64,000 nucleotides of DNA from Mastacembelus armatus (GCF_900324485.2 NW_022872898.1:310001-374000), one strand, 5' to 3'; positions 43,524-54,323 are shown, counted from the first letter of the stretch. Numbers and translations are program-made. Notes: generated by a model from the sequence alone, not told the origin.

Positions 43524-44098
43524 TGTCATCCTCCTTGCTCAAATGTTCAGAGTCTGTTATCTATAACAGTTATAGTCTGAAACTATAACTAATGAGGACA
43601 AACATTAGAAAACAGGAACATATAGGATTGCAGTAAGACACAGGGAAGACTGAGACTGTTGAGATCTAACACCTGATGAGATCCTTTTTTTCGTTTTTTG
43701 ACAGTTTTAAACAACATTGATTCAGCTGAGTTTTTACAGGTTGGTGTCACTGTCTTAAAGTCCATGAGGTGGGTCACCAATATCTGTAAACTGTCGGTAT
43801 TTAAACCAAACAAGCAGAAAAAGTCCAAAAATGCCTTTACAAAAAGGGTTCAGGACTTGCCCTTCAGACCATAGTCTAAGGCAGGAAAACTGAACATTCC
43901 CCCATGACTGACCCCGTACAAACTGCAGGCCTCTCAGACGAACGCTTGAATTTTACATGACACCTCACAGCCATTGGACCCTCCCTTACACCTGCAAATG
44001 CAGAATAAGGATTTTCCAGCAGATGTGACCATTTCTGACTGTGTCAGTGCTTCCACACAGTCACTCATGTTTGCTTCGTTCTGATTCAGAGCAAGGGC
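43524..44098. other. No gene recognised
   Basis: Spacer without convincing signals. Confidence 0.45.
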
Positions 44099-44185
44099 AT
44101 CACTTTGGATAAGTGGTTAACATTGTTGCCTCACAGCAAGAAGGCTCAGGCTGGTTAGAAACCTGGTGGGGGCCTTTCTGTGTTG
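44099..44185 (+). mobile_element. SINE head fragment
   Basis: GTGGTTAACATTGTTGCCTC and GGGGGCCTTTCTGTGT are from the first part of the fish SINE. Confidence 0.55.
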
Positions 44186-44202
44186 TGAAAGTATCACGTT
44201 TG

Positions 44203-44232
44203 ATGGAGAATGTGAGAATTGATCCCACTGCC
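44203..44232 (-). pseudogene. tRNA-Ala 3-prime fragment
   Basis: Plus-strand GGAGAATGTGAGAATTGATC resembles the 3-prime end of the tRNA-Ala genes at 28722 and 48656. Confidence 0.4.
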
Positions 44233-44540
44233 TGGGATTCAAACCCACTGATTTTTCAAGCATAGTGGGAAATGTGGAGCAGAACAAAATTTGTACAGTG
44301 ATGTCCTTAAAAGCCACTGGTCTGGTTGTTTTCCAACGATCCCTTCCCTTTCCCTACCCACTGCTGATCAACTGATTCAGATGTGTTCAGACAATCAAGT
44401 TAAACCTGAAAGGCAGGGACCGTTGGGGAAAGAAGGATTGATGTGTATCTCAGTGCCCAGGACTGAGCCTCCTTTCTCTAGGAGATTCACATGACTGTAT
44501 TTGACTCCACCTCTGATGAAAGACCTTGTGATAGATAGAC

Positions 44541-46980
44541 AAATACAAAGGGATGCTAACACAACAACAAAGGGATGCTAAACAACAACAAAGGGATGCT
44601 AAACAACTACAAAGCAATGCTAAACAACAACAAAGTGATGCTAAACAACTACAAAGGCACACAAAGGAATGCTAAACAACTACAAAGCAATGCTAAACAA
44701 CAACAAAGTGATGCTAAACAACTACAAAGGCACACAAAGGAATGCTAAACAACTCCGAAGGGATGCTAAACAACAACAAAGGGATGCTAAACAATTACAA
44801 AAGCACACAAAGCGATGCTAAACAACAACAAAGTGATGCTAAACAAGTACAAAGCAATGCTAACCAACAACAAAGTGATGATAAACAACTACAAAGGGAT
44901 GCTAAACAACTACAAATGCAAACAAAGGCATGCTAAACAACTACAATGCTATACTAAACAACAACAAAAGGATCCTAAACAACTACAAAGTGATGCTAAA
45001 CTAATACAAAGGGATGCTAAACAAATATAAAGTGATGCTAAACAACAACAAAATGATGCCAAACAACTACACAGGGATACAAAGGGATACTAAAGAAATA
45101 CAAAGGGATGCTAAGCAACTATAAAGGGATGCTAAACTAATACAAAGGGATGCTAAACAAATATAAAGTGATGCTAAACAACAACAAAATGATGCCAAAC
45201 AACTACACAGGGATACAAAGGGATGCTAAACGACTACACAGGGATGCTAAACAAATACAAAGTGATGCTAAACAACTACAAAGGAATGCTAAACAACAAC
45301 AAAGCAATGCTAAACAACTACAAAGGGATGCTAAACAACTACAAAGGGATGCTAAACAACTACAAAGGGATGCTAAACAACTACAAAGGGATGCTAAACA
45401 ACTACACAGGGATGCTAAACAACAACAAAGCAATGCTAAACAACTACAAAGGAATGCTAAACAAATACAAAATGATGCTAAACAACTACACAGGGATGCT
45501 AAACAACTACAAAAGAATGCTAAACAACTACAAAGGCATACAAAGGGATGCTAAACGACTACACAGGGATGCTAAACAAATACAAAGTGATGCTAATCAA
45601 CTACACAGTGATGCTAAACAACTACAAAAGCATAAAAAGGGATACTAAACAACTACAATGCCATACTAAACAACAACAAAAGTATCCTAAACAACTACAA
45701 AGGGATGCTAAACAACTACAAAGGGATGCTAAACAAATACAAAGGGATGCTAAACAACTACACAGGGATGCTAAACAACAACAAAGTGATGCTAAACAAC
45801 TGCACAGGGATACAAAGGGATACTAAAGAAATACAAAGGGATGCTAAGCAACTATAAAGGGATGCTAAACAAATACAAAGGGATGCTAAACAAATACAAA
45901 GTGATGCTAAACAACAACAAAATGATGCCAAACAACTACACAGGGATACAAAGGGATGCTAAACGACTACACAGGGATGCTAAACAAATACAAAGTGATG
46001 CTAAACAACTACAAAGGAATGCTAAACAACAACAAAGCGATGCTAAACAACTACAAAGGGATGCTAAACAACTACAAAGTGATGCTAAACAACTACACAG
46101 GGATGGTAAACAACAACAAAGCAATGCTAAACAACTACAAAGGAATGCTAAACAAATACAAAATGATGCTAAACAACTACACAGGGATGCTAAACAACTA
46201 CAAAAGAATGCTAAACAACTACAAAGGCATACAAAGGGATGCTAAACGACTACACAGGGATGCTAAACAAATACAAAGTGATGCTAATCAACTACACAGT
46301 GATGCTAAACAACTACAAAAGCATAAAAAGGGATACTAAACAACTACAATGCCATACTAAACAACAACAAAAGTATCCTAAACAACTACAAAGGGATGCT
46401 AAACAACTACAAAGGGGTGCTAAACAAATACAAAGGGATGCTAAACAACTACACAGGGATGCTAAACAACAACAAAGCAATGCTAAACAACTACAAAGGG
46501 ATGCTAAACAAATACAAAGTGATGCTAAACAACTACACAGCGATGCTAAACAAATACAAAGTGATGCTAATCAACTACACAGTGATGCTAAACAACTACA
46601 AAAGCAGACAAAAGGGATACTAAACAACTACAATGCCATACTAAACATCAACAAAAGTATCCTAAACAACTACAAAGGGATGCTAAACAACTACAAAGGG
46701 ATGCTAAACAACTGCACAAGGATACAAAGGGATGCTAAAGAACTACAAATGGATGCTAAACAACAACGAAGTAATGCTAAACAATGCTAAACAACAACAA
46801 AGTGATGCCAAACAACTACACAGGGATACAAAGGGATGCTAAACAACTACAAAGGGATGCTAAACAACAACAAAGCAATGCTAAACAACTACAAAGGCAT
46901 ACAAAGGGATGCTAAACGACTACACAGGGATGCTAAACAAATACAAAGTGATGCTAAACAACTACAAAGGGATGCTGAGC
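44541..46980. repeat. 21-base minisatellite array (~115 units)
   Basis: Tandem array of a 21-base unit close to GATGCTAAACAACTACAAAG+G, with variant units (for example CAACAACAAAG, CAAATACAAAG, CTACACAGGG) and occasional short AAAGGCATACAAAGG joints. Because 21 divides by three, two plus frames (heptads DAKQLQR and MLNNYKG) and one minus frame (LCSCLAS) stay open for long runs; these are not evidence of genes. Higher-order structure: 45166-45530 recurs at 45899-46220, an offset of 733 bases before and about 691 after a two-unit length change. Confidence 0.95.
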
Positions 46981-47496
46981 AGTAACTTGGTACTTAGAAG
47001 AAGCTGGATTTGTTCAGTAGTTCCCGCTGGAGCTCCAGCAGCATTAAATCATGAGCTGCTACTTGTGTCAATGACACTTCTGAAGGTGTCTCTGTGACAT
47101 CATGTCCAAGAATGTTTAGACATTAAAGAGATCAAAGGTCTGTCAGAGTTATGACACACACACACACACACACACTTTCTGACTTTACAATGATGCCTCT
47201 TGTACATCGTCTTATTATTATTATTGTGTCATTTCTAATCAAGAAAAAACTTGAAAACTGGTTGAATAAAAGTAACTTTAAGTCAGAATTTGCCAGGGGT
47301 ATGAATAATTTCAGTTAATGCAGAATATCTTTGCAGGTGATTCAACGTTGTTACTGTTACATGTACATACTCAGGTAGAAAATGACTTTACAAAGAGAGA
47401 GACAGAGAATGTTATCAAAGTACAGGGTAGAGCTCAGAAGATTATTAAATTAGCTATTTAGAAAAATCTGGGTTTGTTTATAGTCAGTTATTACTG
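46981..47496. other. Spacer with (CA)10 and a possible Tc1-type end
   Basis: (CA)n lies at about 47155-47174. 47225-47310 ends in a phrase (GGGGTATGAATAATTTC) like fish Tc1/mariner ends, also seen at 54.2 kb. 47325-47432 repeats the outer part of the 37.8-38.06 kb arm. No gene. Confidence 0.5.
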
Positions 47497-47570
47497 AGGC
47501 ACTGCTGGGGTTTGAACACAAGATCTCCTGTTTACTAGACAGGAACATTAACCAACTAAGTCACAGTACC
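47497..47570 (-). tRNA. tRNA-Thr (AGT), decaying
   Basis: Acceptor GGTACTG/CAGTGCC pairs with one wobble, and loop CTAGTAA reads AGT. The D stem and T stem have mismatches. Probably a pseudogene. Confidence 0.6.
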
Positions 47571-47887
47571 ACTTACAAGCACACTTAAAATATATCTCCC
47601 TTATTCCACAATGTCTGAGTTTTAGACATTGGAACATGCAAGAACTGATTTTAGCTCTTGAGCCTAGAAAGTCCAGAAGGACGGTCCCTGTTCATATTTC
47701 CTTCCTGTCTCCTCTCTCCATTCTCCTGTTTCATAAAGGATTCATGTTTGTCAGCTCCTGTTCAGTGAACTAAATTCTCCAGTGAATGTCTGTAATAATC
47801 AGTATATTCCAATAGTAACTATCTGTGATTAGTTGTATGACCTGCATAAAATGAGATGCTGTACATTTTTTACCACTCTGTTGTTGC

Positions 47888-47950
47888 CACATGCCATGGT
47901 GGGTAAGTGGTTAGCACTGTTGCCTCACAGCAAGAAGGTCATGGGTTCGC
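47888..47950 (+). mobile_element. SINE head fragment
   Basis: Same truncated SINE head as 27955-28015. Confidence 0.65.
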
Positions 47951-48059
47951 AACTAAAATCTACTATTACACAGATGCAGAAATCGAATGTGTCATCAGCT
48001 CTTGATTTTACATCCATCCTATGTCAGCAGATACACAGAACACAAAACCTAAACAATAT

Positions 48060-48147
48060 TCCTTCAAGCCGGAGTTGAACCAGCGACCTAAGGATAACTG
48101 CTACTTCAACCTACAGTCCTCCACTCTGCCAACTGAGCTATTGAAGG
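48060..48147 (-). tRNA. tRNA-Tyr (GTA) with 15-base intron
   Basis: 88 bases: 73 mature plus a 15-base intron (GTTGAAGTAGCAGTT) one base after the GTA anticodon. Acceptor CCTTCAA/TTGAAGG is perfect and the T stem pairs with one wobble. A TTTT run lies about 13 bases downstream. Looks functional; it is the best of the three Tyr copies. Confidence 0.9.
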
Positions 48148-48238
48148 AAGCACACAGGGGTTTGGTGTTGAACTTTTCCACAGATGCATAAACTGACACT
48201 TAACTACACATTTGATACCAGCTCTTTTCTTAACTGCA

Positions 48239-48287
48239 GGATAACTGTCACTTCAACCTACAGTCCTCCACTCTACCAACTGAGCAC
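48239..48287 (-). pseudogene. tRNA-Tyr internal fragment
   Basis: Second copy of the fragment at 28305-28352. Confidence 0.6.
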
Positions 48288-48354
48288 CTTGGACAGCATC
48301 AACAATGCTGCAATATCATTGGCTATGACTCCTGTATACAACTGGCCCCTGTGT

Positions 48355-48390
48355 GGAAGGCAGCTATGCTCACCACTACACCACCATCAC
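48355..48390 (-). pseudogene. tRNA-Gly (TCC) 5-prime half
   Basis: Same relic as 28421-28456. Confidence 0.65.
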
Positions 48391-48655
48391 TGTGTCCAAA
48401 GTTTTTACTACTCTTCTGAGGTATTTTCCATCCACCTCATCTGTTCTGCTCCTTGGCTCCTGTACTTCTGCTTATGGAAAACATGTCAGTCAGGAAAGCA
48501 GGAGTGAAAGGATGACAGCACTTTTGCAGTTCACACTCACTCTGTCTATAACACATTCTGCTGTCTTTGTCTGGACTGAGTTCATACATGTTGTACAAAT
48601 ATGAAACCAGATATCTGATAATACAGAAGTCTTAAGATTGGGCTTTAAAGACTTG

Positions 48656-48728
48656 TGGAGAATGTGGGCATGGATCCCACTACCTCTTACATGCTAAGCA
48701 AGCGGTCTACCACTTGAGCTAACTCCCC
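48656..48728 (-). tRNA. tRNA-Ala (AGC)
   Basis: Counterpart of 28722-28794, but the loop TTAGCAT reads AGC instead of TGC. Acceptor and T arm pair; one C-C mismatch sits in the D stem, so activity is less sure than for the partner. Confidence 0.75.
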
Positions 48729-48784
48729 AACATCTTAATGATGCAGATCCAGTTTACAATTTGCACAGACTGTCCACTATCACA

Positions 48785-49000
48785 CTGAGCTAGTTTGGAC
48801 TTTTCCTGACCCTCTGGGTTTTTCAAACTAATCTGTTTTTTAATAGTCTAATTTTGAATTTTCTTAAAATTCAGACTTTTTTTGCTAGGAGTTCTGGCTT
48901 TCTTCTCAGAAATCACTAAAGTAGCATAACATAACTAATTCTTTTTGTTTCATGTTCTCATTCTTGCACCAGAATAGTTTAACCAATAAGCAGATGGAAC
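48785..49000. repeat. Spacer copy of 9.27-9.44 kb
   Basis: Matches 9268-9445; no gene. Confidence 0.7.
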
Positions 49001-49363
49001 TTTCACGACTTGCAGTGATGCATTTTGGTTTGCTTAATAAGCTGAAGCTCTTCAGCAGTCTGATTTCTAACTATATCCTCAATATATATGACTGCACACA
49101 GGTGTAGATGGGTGGTTGGCACTTATGTTCCTCAAGAAAAACTGCACTGCTTGTTTTCCAAATATAAATGGTGCACCCACTGCTGACTAACTGGATCAGG
49201 TGTGGGCCATCAGAACCTACTTAATTAGTCATCCGCCCTTATCTGAGACAGGATGGTACAGCTTCTGATTGGCTAAACACAGCTGATACAGGCAATCACT
49301 AGTATAAAGGTGAAGGAACAAAGGTTGCACCCTCCTGTTCTAGATGAACCATAAAGAAACCCC

Positions 49364-49436
49364 TGCCTCGTGTGAGGTTTGAACTCACAGCCTTCAGATT
49401 ATGAGACTGACGCGCTGCCAACTGCACCAACGAGGC
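49364..49436 (-). tRNA. tRNA-Met (CAT), elongator
   Basis: 73 bases. Acceptor GCCTCGT/ACGAGGC is perfect, T arm GTGAG TTCAAAC CTCAC is perfect, and loop CTCATAA reads CAT with the elongator-type body. Looks functional. No close T4 run downstream. Confidence 0.9.
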
Positions 49437-49497
49437 AAAAAAAGCTGCAACAATAGACACAAGTCAACTATTTATAATTTAGCTTATTTACAGTTTT

Positions 49498-49570
49498 TAT
49501 CCATCCATCCAGCCATGATCTACACCCACTTATTCCTAATTAGGGTCACAGGGATGTGCTGGAGCCTATT
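49498..49570 (-). mobile_element. SINE 3-prime fragment, minus strand
   Basis: ATCCATCCAGCCATGATC, then TATTCCTAATTAGGGTCAC and GGAGCCTATT, the reverse of the fish SINE 3-prime end. Confidence 0.6.
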
Positions 49571-49893
49571 ACAGTTTTATATACAGTTTTTAGTATTGAT
49601 ACAAAACATTAAAGGAAACACACAGTGGTTTGGTGTTGAACTTTTCCATAGATGCATAAACTGAACACTAGACGCCAAGTCTCTTTTCTTAACCGCACAA
49701 ACTGCATGTATAGTGAGTAATGCGCTTGTTTAGTTCCAGGGAAGAACCAAAGAGGATGAAGAGCCCATCATACTTAACCAGTTCAATGAAGAGCAGCACC
49801 AACCAACTGCCTTGCAACATTAAGGTGAAGCAAGTGAAAGTGAAAGTGACTTATATGGCCAAGTACAGTGAGTATTTGTGCTTTTTAACCCAC

Positions 49894-49931
49894 CCAAGTG
49901 CACACACACACACACACCCTCACACACACAC

Positions 49932-49976
<45 letters not shown>

Positions 49977-49977
49977 G
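49894..49977. repeat. (CA)n microsatellite
   Basis: About 80 bases of CA interrupted by CCT. The three overlapping plus-strand frames through it are repeat artefacts. Confidence 0.95.
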
Positions 49978-50166
49978 TGCAAACACAGTGGGCAACCAAT
50001 GCTGCAGTTGTGGTATTGAGGGCAGACAGGGCACTGGCTATTCACTCTGTGCCACCAACAATTCCTGTATGAACTTGTTTCAGCTTTTCATATGTCGGTG
50101 TCTACCCCAGAGATTATTTGTTCTCATTATGTGTGTGAAGATCCTCAGTTGTCCAGGGGAAGTTAT

Positions 50167-50220
50167 CTAAAGGTTGAGTCATGGCAACTGGACTTTCAAT
50201 TGCCATGACTCAACCTTTAG
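50167..50220. repeat. Perfect 21-bp hairpin, 12-base loop
   Basis: CTAAAGGTTGAGTCATGGCA+A at 50167-50187 is the exact reverse complement of 50200-50220; loop 50188-50199. No gene association seen. Confidence 0.95.
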
Positions 50221-51045
50221 TTTCATTATTTATGTACTGTGCCCAAACCCTTAGCCCATTTGGTATGCTCCTACCTTGACTTATTGATCTGTTTTTAGAC
50301 TGGTTTGTTCAAAGCACAGAAAGCTGAAATGTTAATGAGGCTACACCCAAACTTGCCCCATGTCAGAACGAATGTTAATGATTCTATTCAGTCCTCATTA
50401 CCTCATGATTACAGTGAATCCAACAGCTCACTGGAAGTGTTAAGTGTCCACTGGACACACAATATTGATCTTTTAATGAGGCTGGTCAAAAACAACAGCA
50501 ACAGACTTGCAACAATCAGCTCCATTCATTCACACATCAGTGGGCTGCATTCAGGCTATTTGCATAGTTACTAAAGCTGAGAATTGCACCATCATGGGTG
50601 ATGGCTCTCAGACCTGGGAAGGGGTTGGCAGAATGTCATTACTTGTAAAAACACATTTCAAATCCAGTTCAAATAAAATCAGTTCATTCCTGCTCATGTC
50701 TAAACATGTTATAGCTAAACTGAATTCATCTGTTTGTACCAGAGTTTAAACAGTGTCAAAGTACAAGTGAATTTGTTATTTCTTGGCCTAATATGTCACC
50801 TGTAAAACACTGCCACACACAGTTTGTTGGAAGTACTCACCAAAAGTTGGGACACCTGTAGGAATTGTTTGCATCCATATTCAAGGCTCCATTTACTTCT
50901 AGTCAAGTTGGTCACCCTAAGTAACATACATAGCAGTTCAATCTTGTTTTCTAAAAAAACAAATTTGGAACCAGAACAGAGAGTGGCAAGACAGAGAAAA
51001 GGGACTAGAATAGCCTTTTCTTTTCTTTCAGCCTATATACAGTAT
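50221..51045. other. No gene recognised
   Basis: Several short plus frames exist, but none shows protein-family character. Confidence 0.45.
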
Positions 51046-52262
51046 TAGGGTGACCAAGCGTCCTCTTTTGCCCGGACATGTCCACTTTTTACGTCCTGTC
51101 CGGGGCGTCCTGGCGGGTTTTATAAATTCACGAAAATGTCCGGTTTTTTATAGGACCATTACGCGTGTACGTAGATTGACTGGCGTTTTGCACACAATAC
51201 TAGGGTACTACTTTTTTGCGCGACGTAATTACCGGGAGGCTGCCTTGTGGGCAGGTCTGCGCCGCGCGCGCAAACACACAGACGCAGACAGGGAGCAGTG
51301 CAGACAGGGATCAGAGCAGAGAGCGGAGCAGTATAGCAGGGAAAATGCCGAAGCGTAAGTGCAGCTTCACCGATGAACTGCAAAGAAAATTTCCCACATA
51401 CCGTCCCGGTCGGGACAAGTGGGAGGCGGAGTGCACCGTGTGCAAAGCCGGTACATATGTCTCGGTATCCAATAAAGGTGCTGGGGATCTGAAAGCCCAC
51501 ATGGACACCGAGAAACATACAAAAGCTGTGAGAGGTGAGAGTTCATCTGCAAAGTTGACAGAGTTTTTTGTCAGACCAGGAAAAACAGAGGATGATGTAA
51601 ATGCAGCAGAAGGTGCAATGGCTTTTCATACAGTGAAACATCCCAACAGTTACAGGTCCATGGATTGCACCAGTACTTTGCTTAAAAGGGCATTTCCTGA
51701 CTCTGACATTGCAAAAAATGTTAGTAGTGCTCGCACCAAGACCGAAGCCATCGTCAATGGTGCTATAGCCCCCCACTCTGTTGAAATCACTCATGAAGCA
51801 CTCAAAGAAATCCAGTACTGTGGTGTTTCCACAGACGGGAGTAACCACGGAGCAGTGAAAATATTCCCAGTCATAATCCAGTATTTTGACTGGAAGAAGG
51901 GTGGCGTGCAAACAAAATTGATTGAAGTTAAAGACACACCCAATGAGAGACAGCAGAAACCATTGCAAAATATCTCACAGAAACCCTGGCAAAAAACAAT
52001 GTGTCGGAAAAATGCATTGCATTTACTGGAGACAATTGCAACACAAATGTTGGAGGAATCCGACGTGATGAAGCTGGAAAGAACGTGTTTGCAAATTTGA
52101 AGAGTTTGCTGCAAAACGAGACTATGATCGGTGTGGGTTGCCCAGCACACATATTGAATAATTGTGCACACCATGGGGCAGGCACAATAGAAATTGACAT
52201 TGAGAATATCATATTCAAAATGTACCAGTACTTTCACATTTACACTGTGCGCACTGAGACGT
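51046..52262 (+). mobile_element. hAT DNA transposon, 5-prime end and first half
   Basis: The start AGGGTGACCAAGCGTCCTC (about 51047) resembles the terminal repeat of vertebrate hAT elements of the type AGGGTGACCAGA. A transposase frame follows and homology ends at about 52262. No reverse complement of the terminal repeat was found downstream, so the 3-prime half is missing and the element is immobile. Confidence 0.75.
51345..52256 (+). pseudogene. hAT transposase with N-terminal BED zinc finger, truncated
   Basis: From the ATG at 51345 the protein has a BED-type finger (C30, C33, H52, H58), then the start of the RNase H-like catalytic domain. The first catalytic aspartate is probably in STDGSNHG (about 51823-51846) and the second in FTGDNCNTN (about 52022-52048). 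A one-base frame change near 51950-51960 separates them. The usual insertion domain, the final catalytic glutamate and the dimerisation region are absent. Active hAT transposases cut and paste DNA in the nucleus. Confidence 0.8.
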
Positions 52263-52769
52263 GACGTCACATGTGATGTCACAAAGTAAGAGGAATCTGG
52301 GAGAGCTGATGACTTCATCATCTTTCATCCTCTGAAACACAGACACTTTTGTGTTTGTCCTTTTGTCATATTTCCACATTAGCATTGAGTTTGCTTCAAC
52401 ATCCTCCATGGGATTGAGTGACAGGTAAGTTGAAAGCGGTGGAAAATAGTTTGATATATTGCACTGCAAAGAATTAAGAAACCAGCTGCAGTATGTCTGT
52501 GAATACACCTCAGGATTCAGTGCTTAGTAAATTAGGACTGAGCCTTTTACCAGTGGACACTGAAACCAACTAATAGTCAGGGACAGAGTTACAGTGTTTT
52601 TTAACAGTAGTGTATTTTTCTCAATATCTAGCAGTAGGTTTAGATCAGAACAAATATAGCAGCTTTGGAAGCAGCAGGACTGAAAATGTGGTAGTGACAA
52701 GATAAAGCCTTGGTGGGCCCTGTGTTAATGAAATGAAACTCAGATCAAGTGTCATGTACAGAATACACA
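52263..52769. other. No gene recognised
   Basis: Starts with a small palindromic patch (GACGTCACATGTGATGTCAC). Otherwise non-coding. Confidence 0.45.
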
Positions 52770-52912
52770 CATTCCATCCATCCATCCATTTTCAATACCT
52801 GCTTATTCCTTAACCAGGGTCACCAGGACCTGCTGGAGCCTATCCCAGCTCTCTTTCGGGTGGAAGGCAGTGGTACACCCTGGATAAGTCACCAGTCCAT
52901 CACAGGGCCCAA
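52770..52912 (-). mobile_element. SINE 3-prime fragment, minus strand
   Basis: CCATCCATCCATCCATTTTC tail and reversed SINE body (GGAGCCTATCCCAGCTC, AGTCACCAGTCCATCAC). Confidence 0.75.
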
Positions 52913-52984
52913 TACACACATTGCTATGTGAATTCATGTTGTGTTCAATCTTCTCCTCTCTGCTCTCTCCATCCTCCAGAGTCA

Positions 52985-53185
52985 AGTTCCTGATACATGA
53001 ACAGACCTGGCTGGCCTCCTGATGTGAGTTTGCAGGCCTTTGTGGGGAAGGGGAGCTTTGCAAAGTTGGCCAACTGTGCCAACAGTGCCACCAACATAAA
53101 GGTGGCCATCAAAATAAGCAAAGACGATCCCTTTGTCACTGAACGAGCACTGGAAAAGGTGAAGCACACACTGTTTACTGGTCAA
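52985..53185 (+). pseudogene. Protein kinase domain fragment (HIPK-like)
   Basis: The frame starting at 52997 gives VGKGSFAKLANCANSATNIK and VAIKISK, which fits kinase subdomains I and II: glycine-rich loop GxGxF, then the VAIK lysine about 20 residues later. The wording (GxGxFxxxxxC, then VAIK) is closest to homeodomain-interacting protein kinase-like genes, which are numerous in fish. A pyrimidine tract and CAG just upstream (near 52977) could be a splice acceptor. The catalytic loop and DFG are not found, and homology ends near 53185, so it is an isolated exon or gene fragment. Confidence 0.5.
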
Positions 53186-53409
53186 CATGGCTCCTTCCTC
53201 CATGAAAGATGCAGTTATCTGTAGATGAGCTCCTGGATCGGAGTTTGCGTGAGTAGATGGAGCAGAGACATTTCCAGGAGAGGACAGGTCTACATCAGGT
53301 ATGTTGGAATTTGCTCATTGCTGTCCTTAGAAGAATCAAATGTAAAAGGATCTTGTCAGAGCATGTTTCATATTTAATGAGACATCAATATGTTGTCTTC
53401 ACTGACAAG

Positions 53410-53920
53410 ATATGTATTAATATATATCTTTGTTCTGCTTTTCTGTCTGTTTTTCAGTGTATTTGAGACTTTCATTTTCTGTGTTTCTGTCTATTCTTAG
53501 ATGTCTGTGTGTGTTTATAACTATCTGTATCTGTATCTCTCTTTTTCTGTCTAATTCTCTCTTTCTCGTTATTGTTTCTCTGTCTTCTGTCTTTCCATGT
53601 CTCTGTCGTCGTGTCTCTCTATTATTGTGTATGTTATTTGTTATACTGTCTGTCCCTCTGTTTTTCATTTCTTTGTCTATCTTTTCTTTTTCCTTCTTTC
53701 TGTTTTTATTTGTGTTTCTGCCACTCTATGTCTGCATGTATCTCTTTCTATCCATCGTTCTTGCTCTCTGTCTCTGTTTTTCCATTTTGTTCTTTTCTTT
53801 CTTTGTTTTTATTTGTTTCTGTCTATATATGTGTATTTTATCTGCTTTTCTGTGCTTTTCTCTTCTGACTGTCGTTCTGTGTCTCTCTGTTATTGTCTGT
53901 CTATCTATAGCTGACTAACT
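53410..53920. repeat. Pyrimidine-rich degenerate simple repeat
   Basis: About 500 bases rich in CTGTCT, TTTCTG and CTCTGT. It yields long Phe/Ser/Leu-rich plus frames and an Arg/Glu-rich minus frame, which are composition artefacts. Confidence 0.85.
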
Positions 53921-54039
53921 TTGTCAATACCCATTTCTGTTTTTCTGTCTGTCTACATTAATGATCTGTGTCAATGTGGGAGGAGCTCCACTCCGAACAT
54001 TGCGGACAGGGTGTGACATCACATCTGACTTTAAGTTAC

Positions 54040-54240
54040 CTTTATTCAACTAGCAAGCTTTCTCTTGATTAGAAATGACACAGGCATCTCCCAGAAGAAA
54101 ATAAGACGATATACAAGAGGCATCATTGTGGAAAAAATTATTACTCATTTTTTATTTACATTTGAACAAAAAGTGGCATGTGAATAAAAGTAACTTTAAG
54201 TCAGAATTTGCAAGGGGTATGAATAATTTAGGACTGTATA
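54040..54240 (+). mobile_element. Possible Tc1/mariner-type remnant
   Basis: AAGTTACCTTTATTCAAC near 54032 and the inverse-like AATAAAAGTAACTTTAAGTC near 54184, then GGGGTATGAATAATTTAGGA. These are ends like those of small fish Tc1-like elements; related sequence at 47.20-47.31 kb. No transposase. Confidence 0.4.
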
Positions 54241-54264
54241 TATGACTAATAGGTTTCTGTCTCT

Positions 54265-54323
54265 GACCACAAGGCATCGGCCTTTGGATCCGAATATTGA
54301 GAGTTCAAGTCCCTTTGTGGTTG
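54265..54323 (+). pseudogene. tRNA-Arg (TCG-type) pseudogene lacking the D arm
   Basis: Acceptor GACCACA/TTGTGGTT pairs, and the 3-prime half (TTGAGAGTTCAAGTCCCTT) matches tRNA-Arg-TCG, but about 14 bases including the D arm are gone. Confidence 0.65.

Larger units (their letters stand above)
47662..48725. repeat. 1.07-kb duplicated tRNA block, copy 2
   Basis: Matches 27725-28790 with few differences, about 20 kb away and in the same orientation. Confidence 0.85.

Noticed and set aside
44541-46980. Long heptad-repeat open frames as a repeat-protein gene
   Set aside because: They exist in two plus frames and one minus frame simply because the 21-base unit divides by three; frames restart at repeat joints, and no promoter, splice sites or non-repeat coding flank are seen.
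44541-46980. CRISPR array
   Set aside because: Units are contiguous without unique spacers, and the genome is eukaryotic.
49720-50170. His/Thr-rich frames at the CA repeat
   Set aside because: Three overlapping frames through a (CA)n microsatellite, with no conserved domain.
53430-53920. Phe/Ser/Leu-rich frame resembling a membrane protein
   Set aside because: It is the translation of a degenerate pyrimidine-rich simple repeat; overlapping frames look alike.
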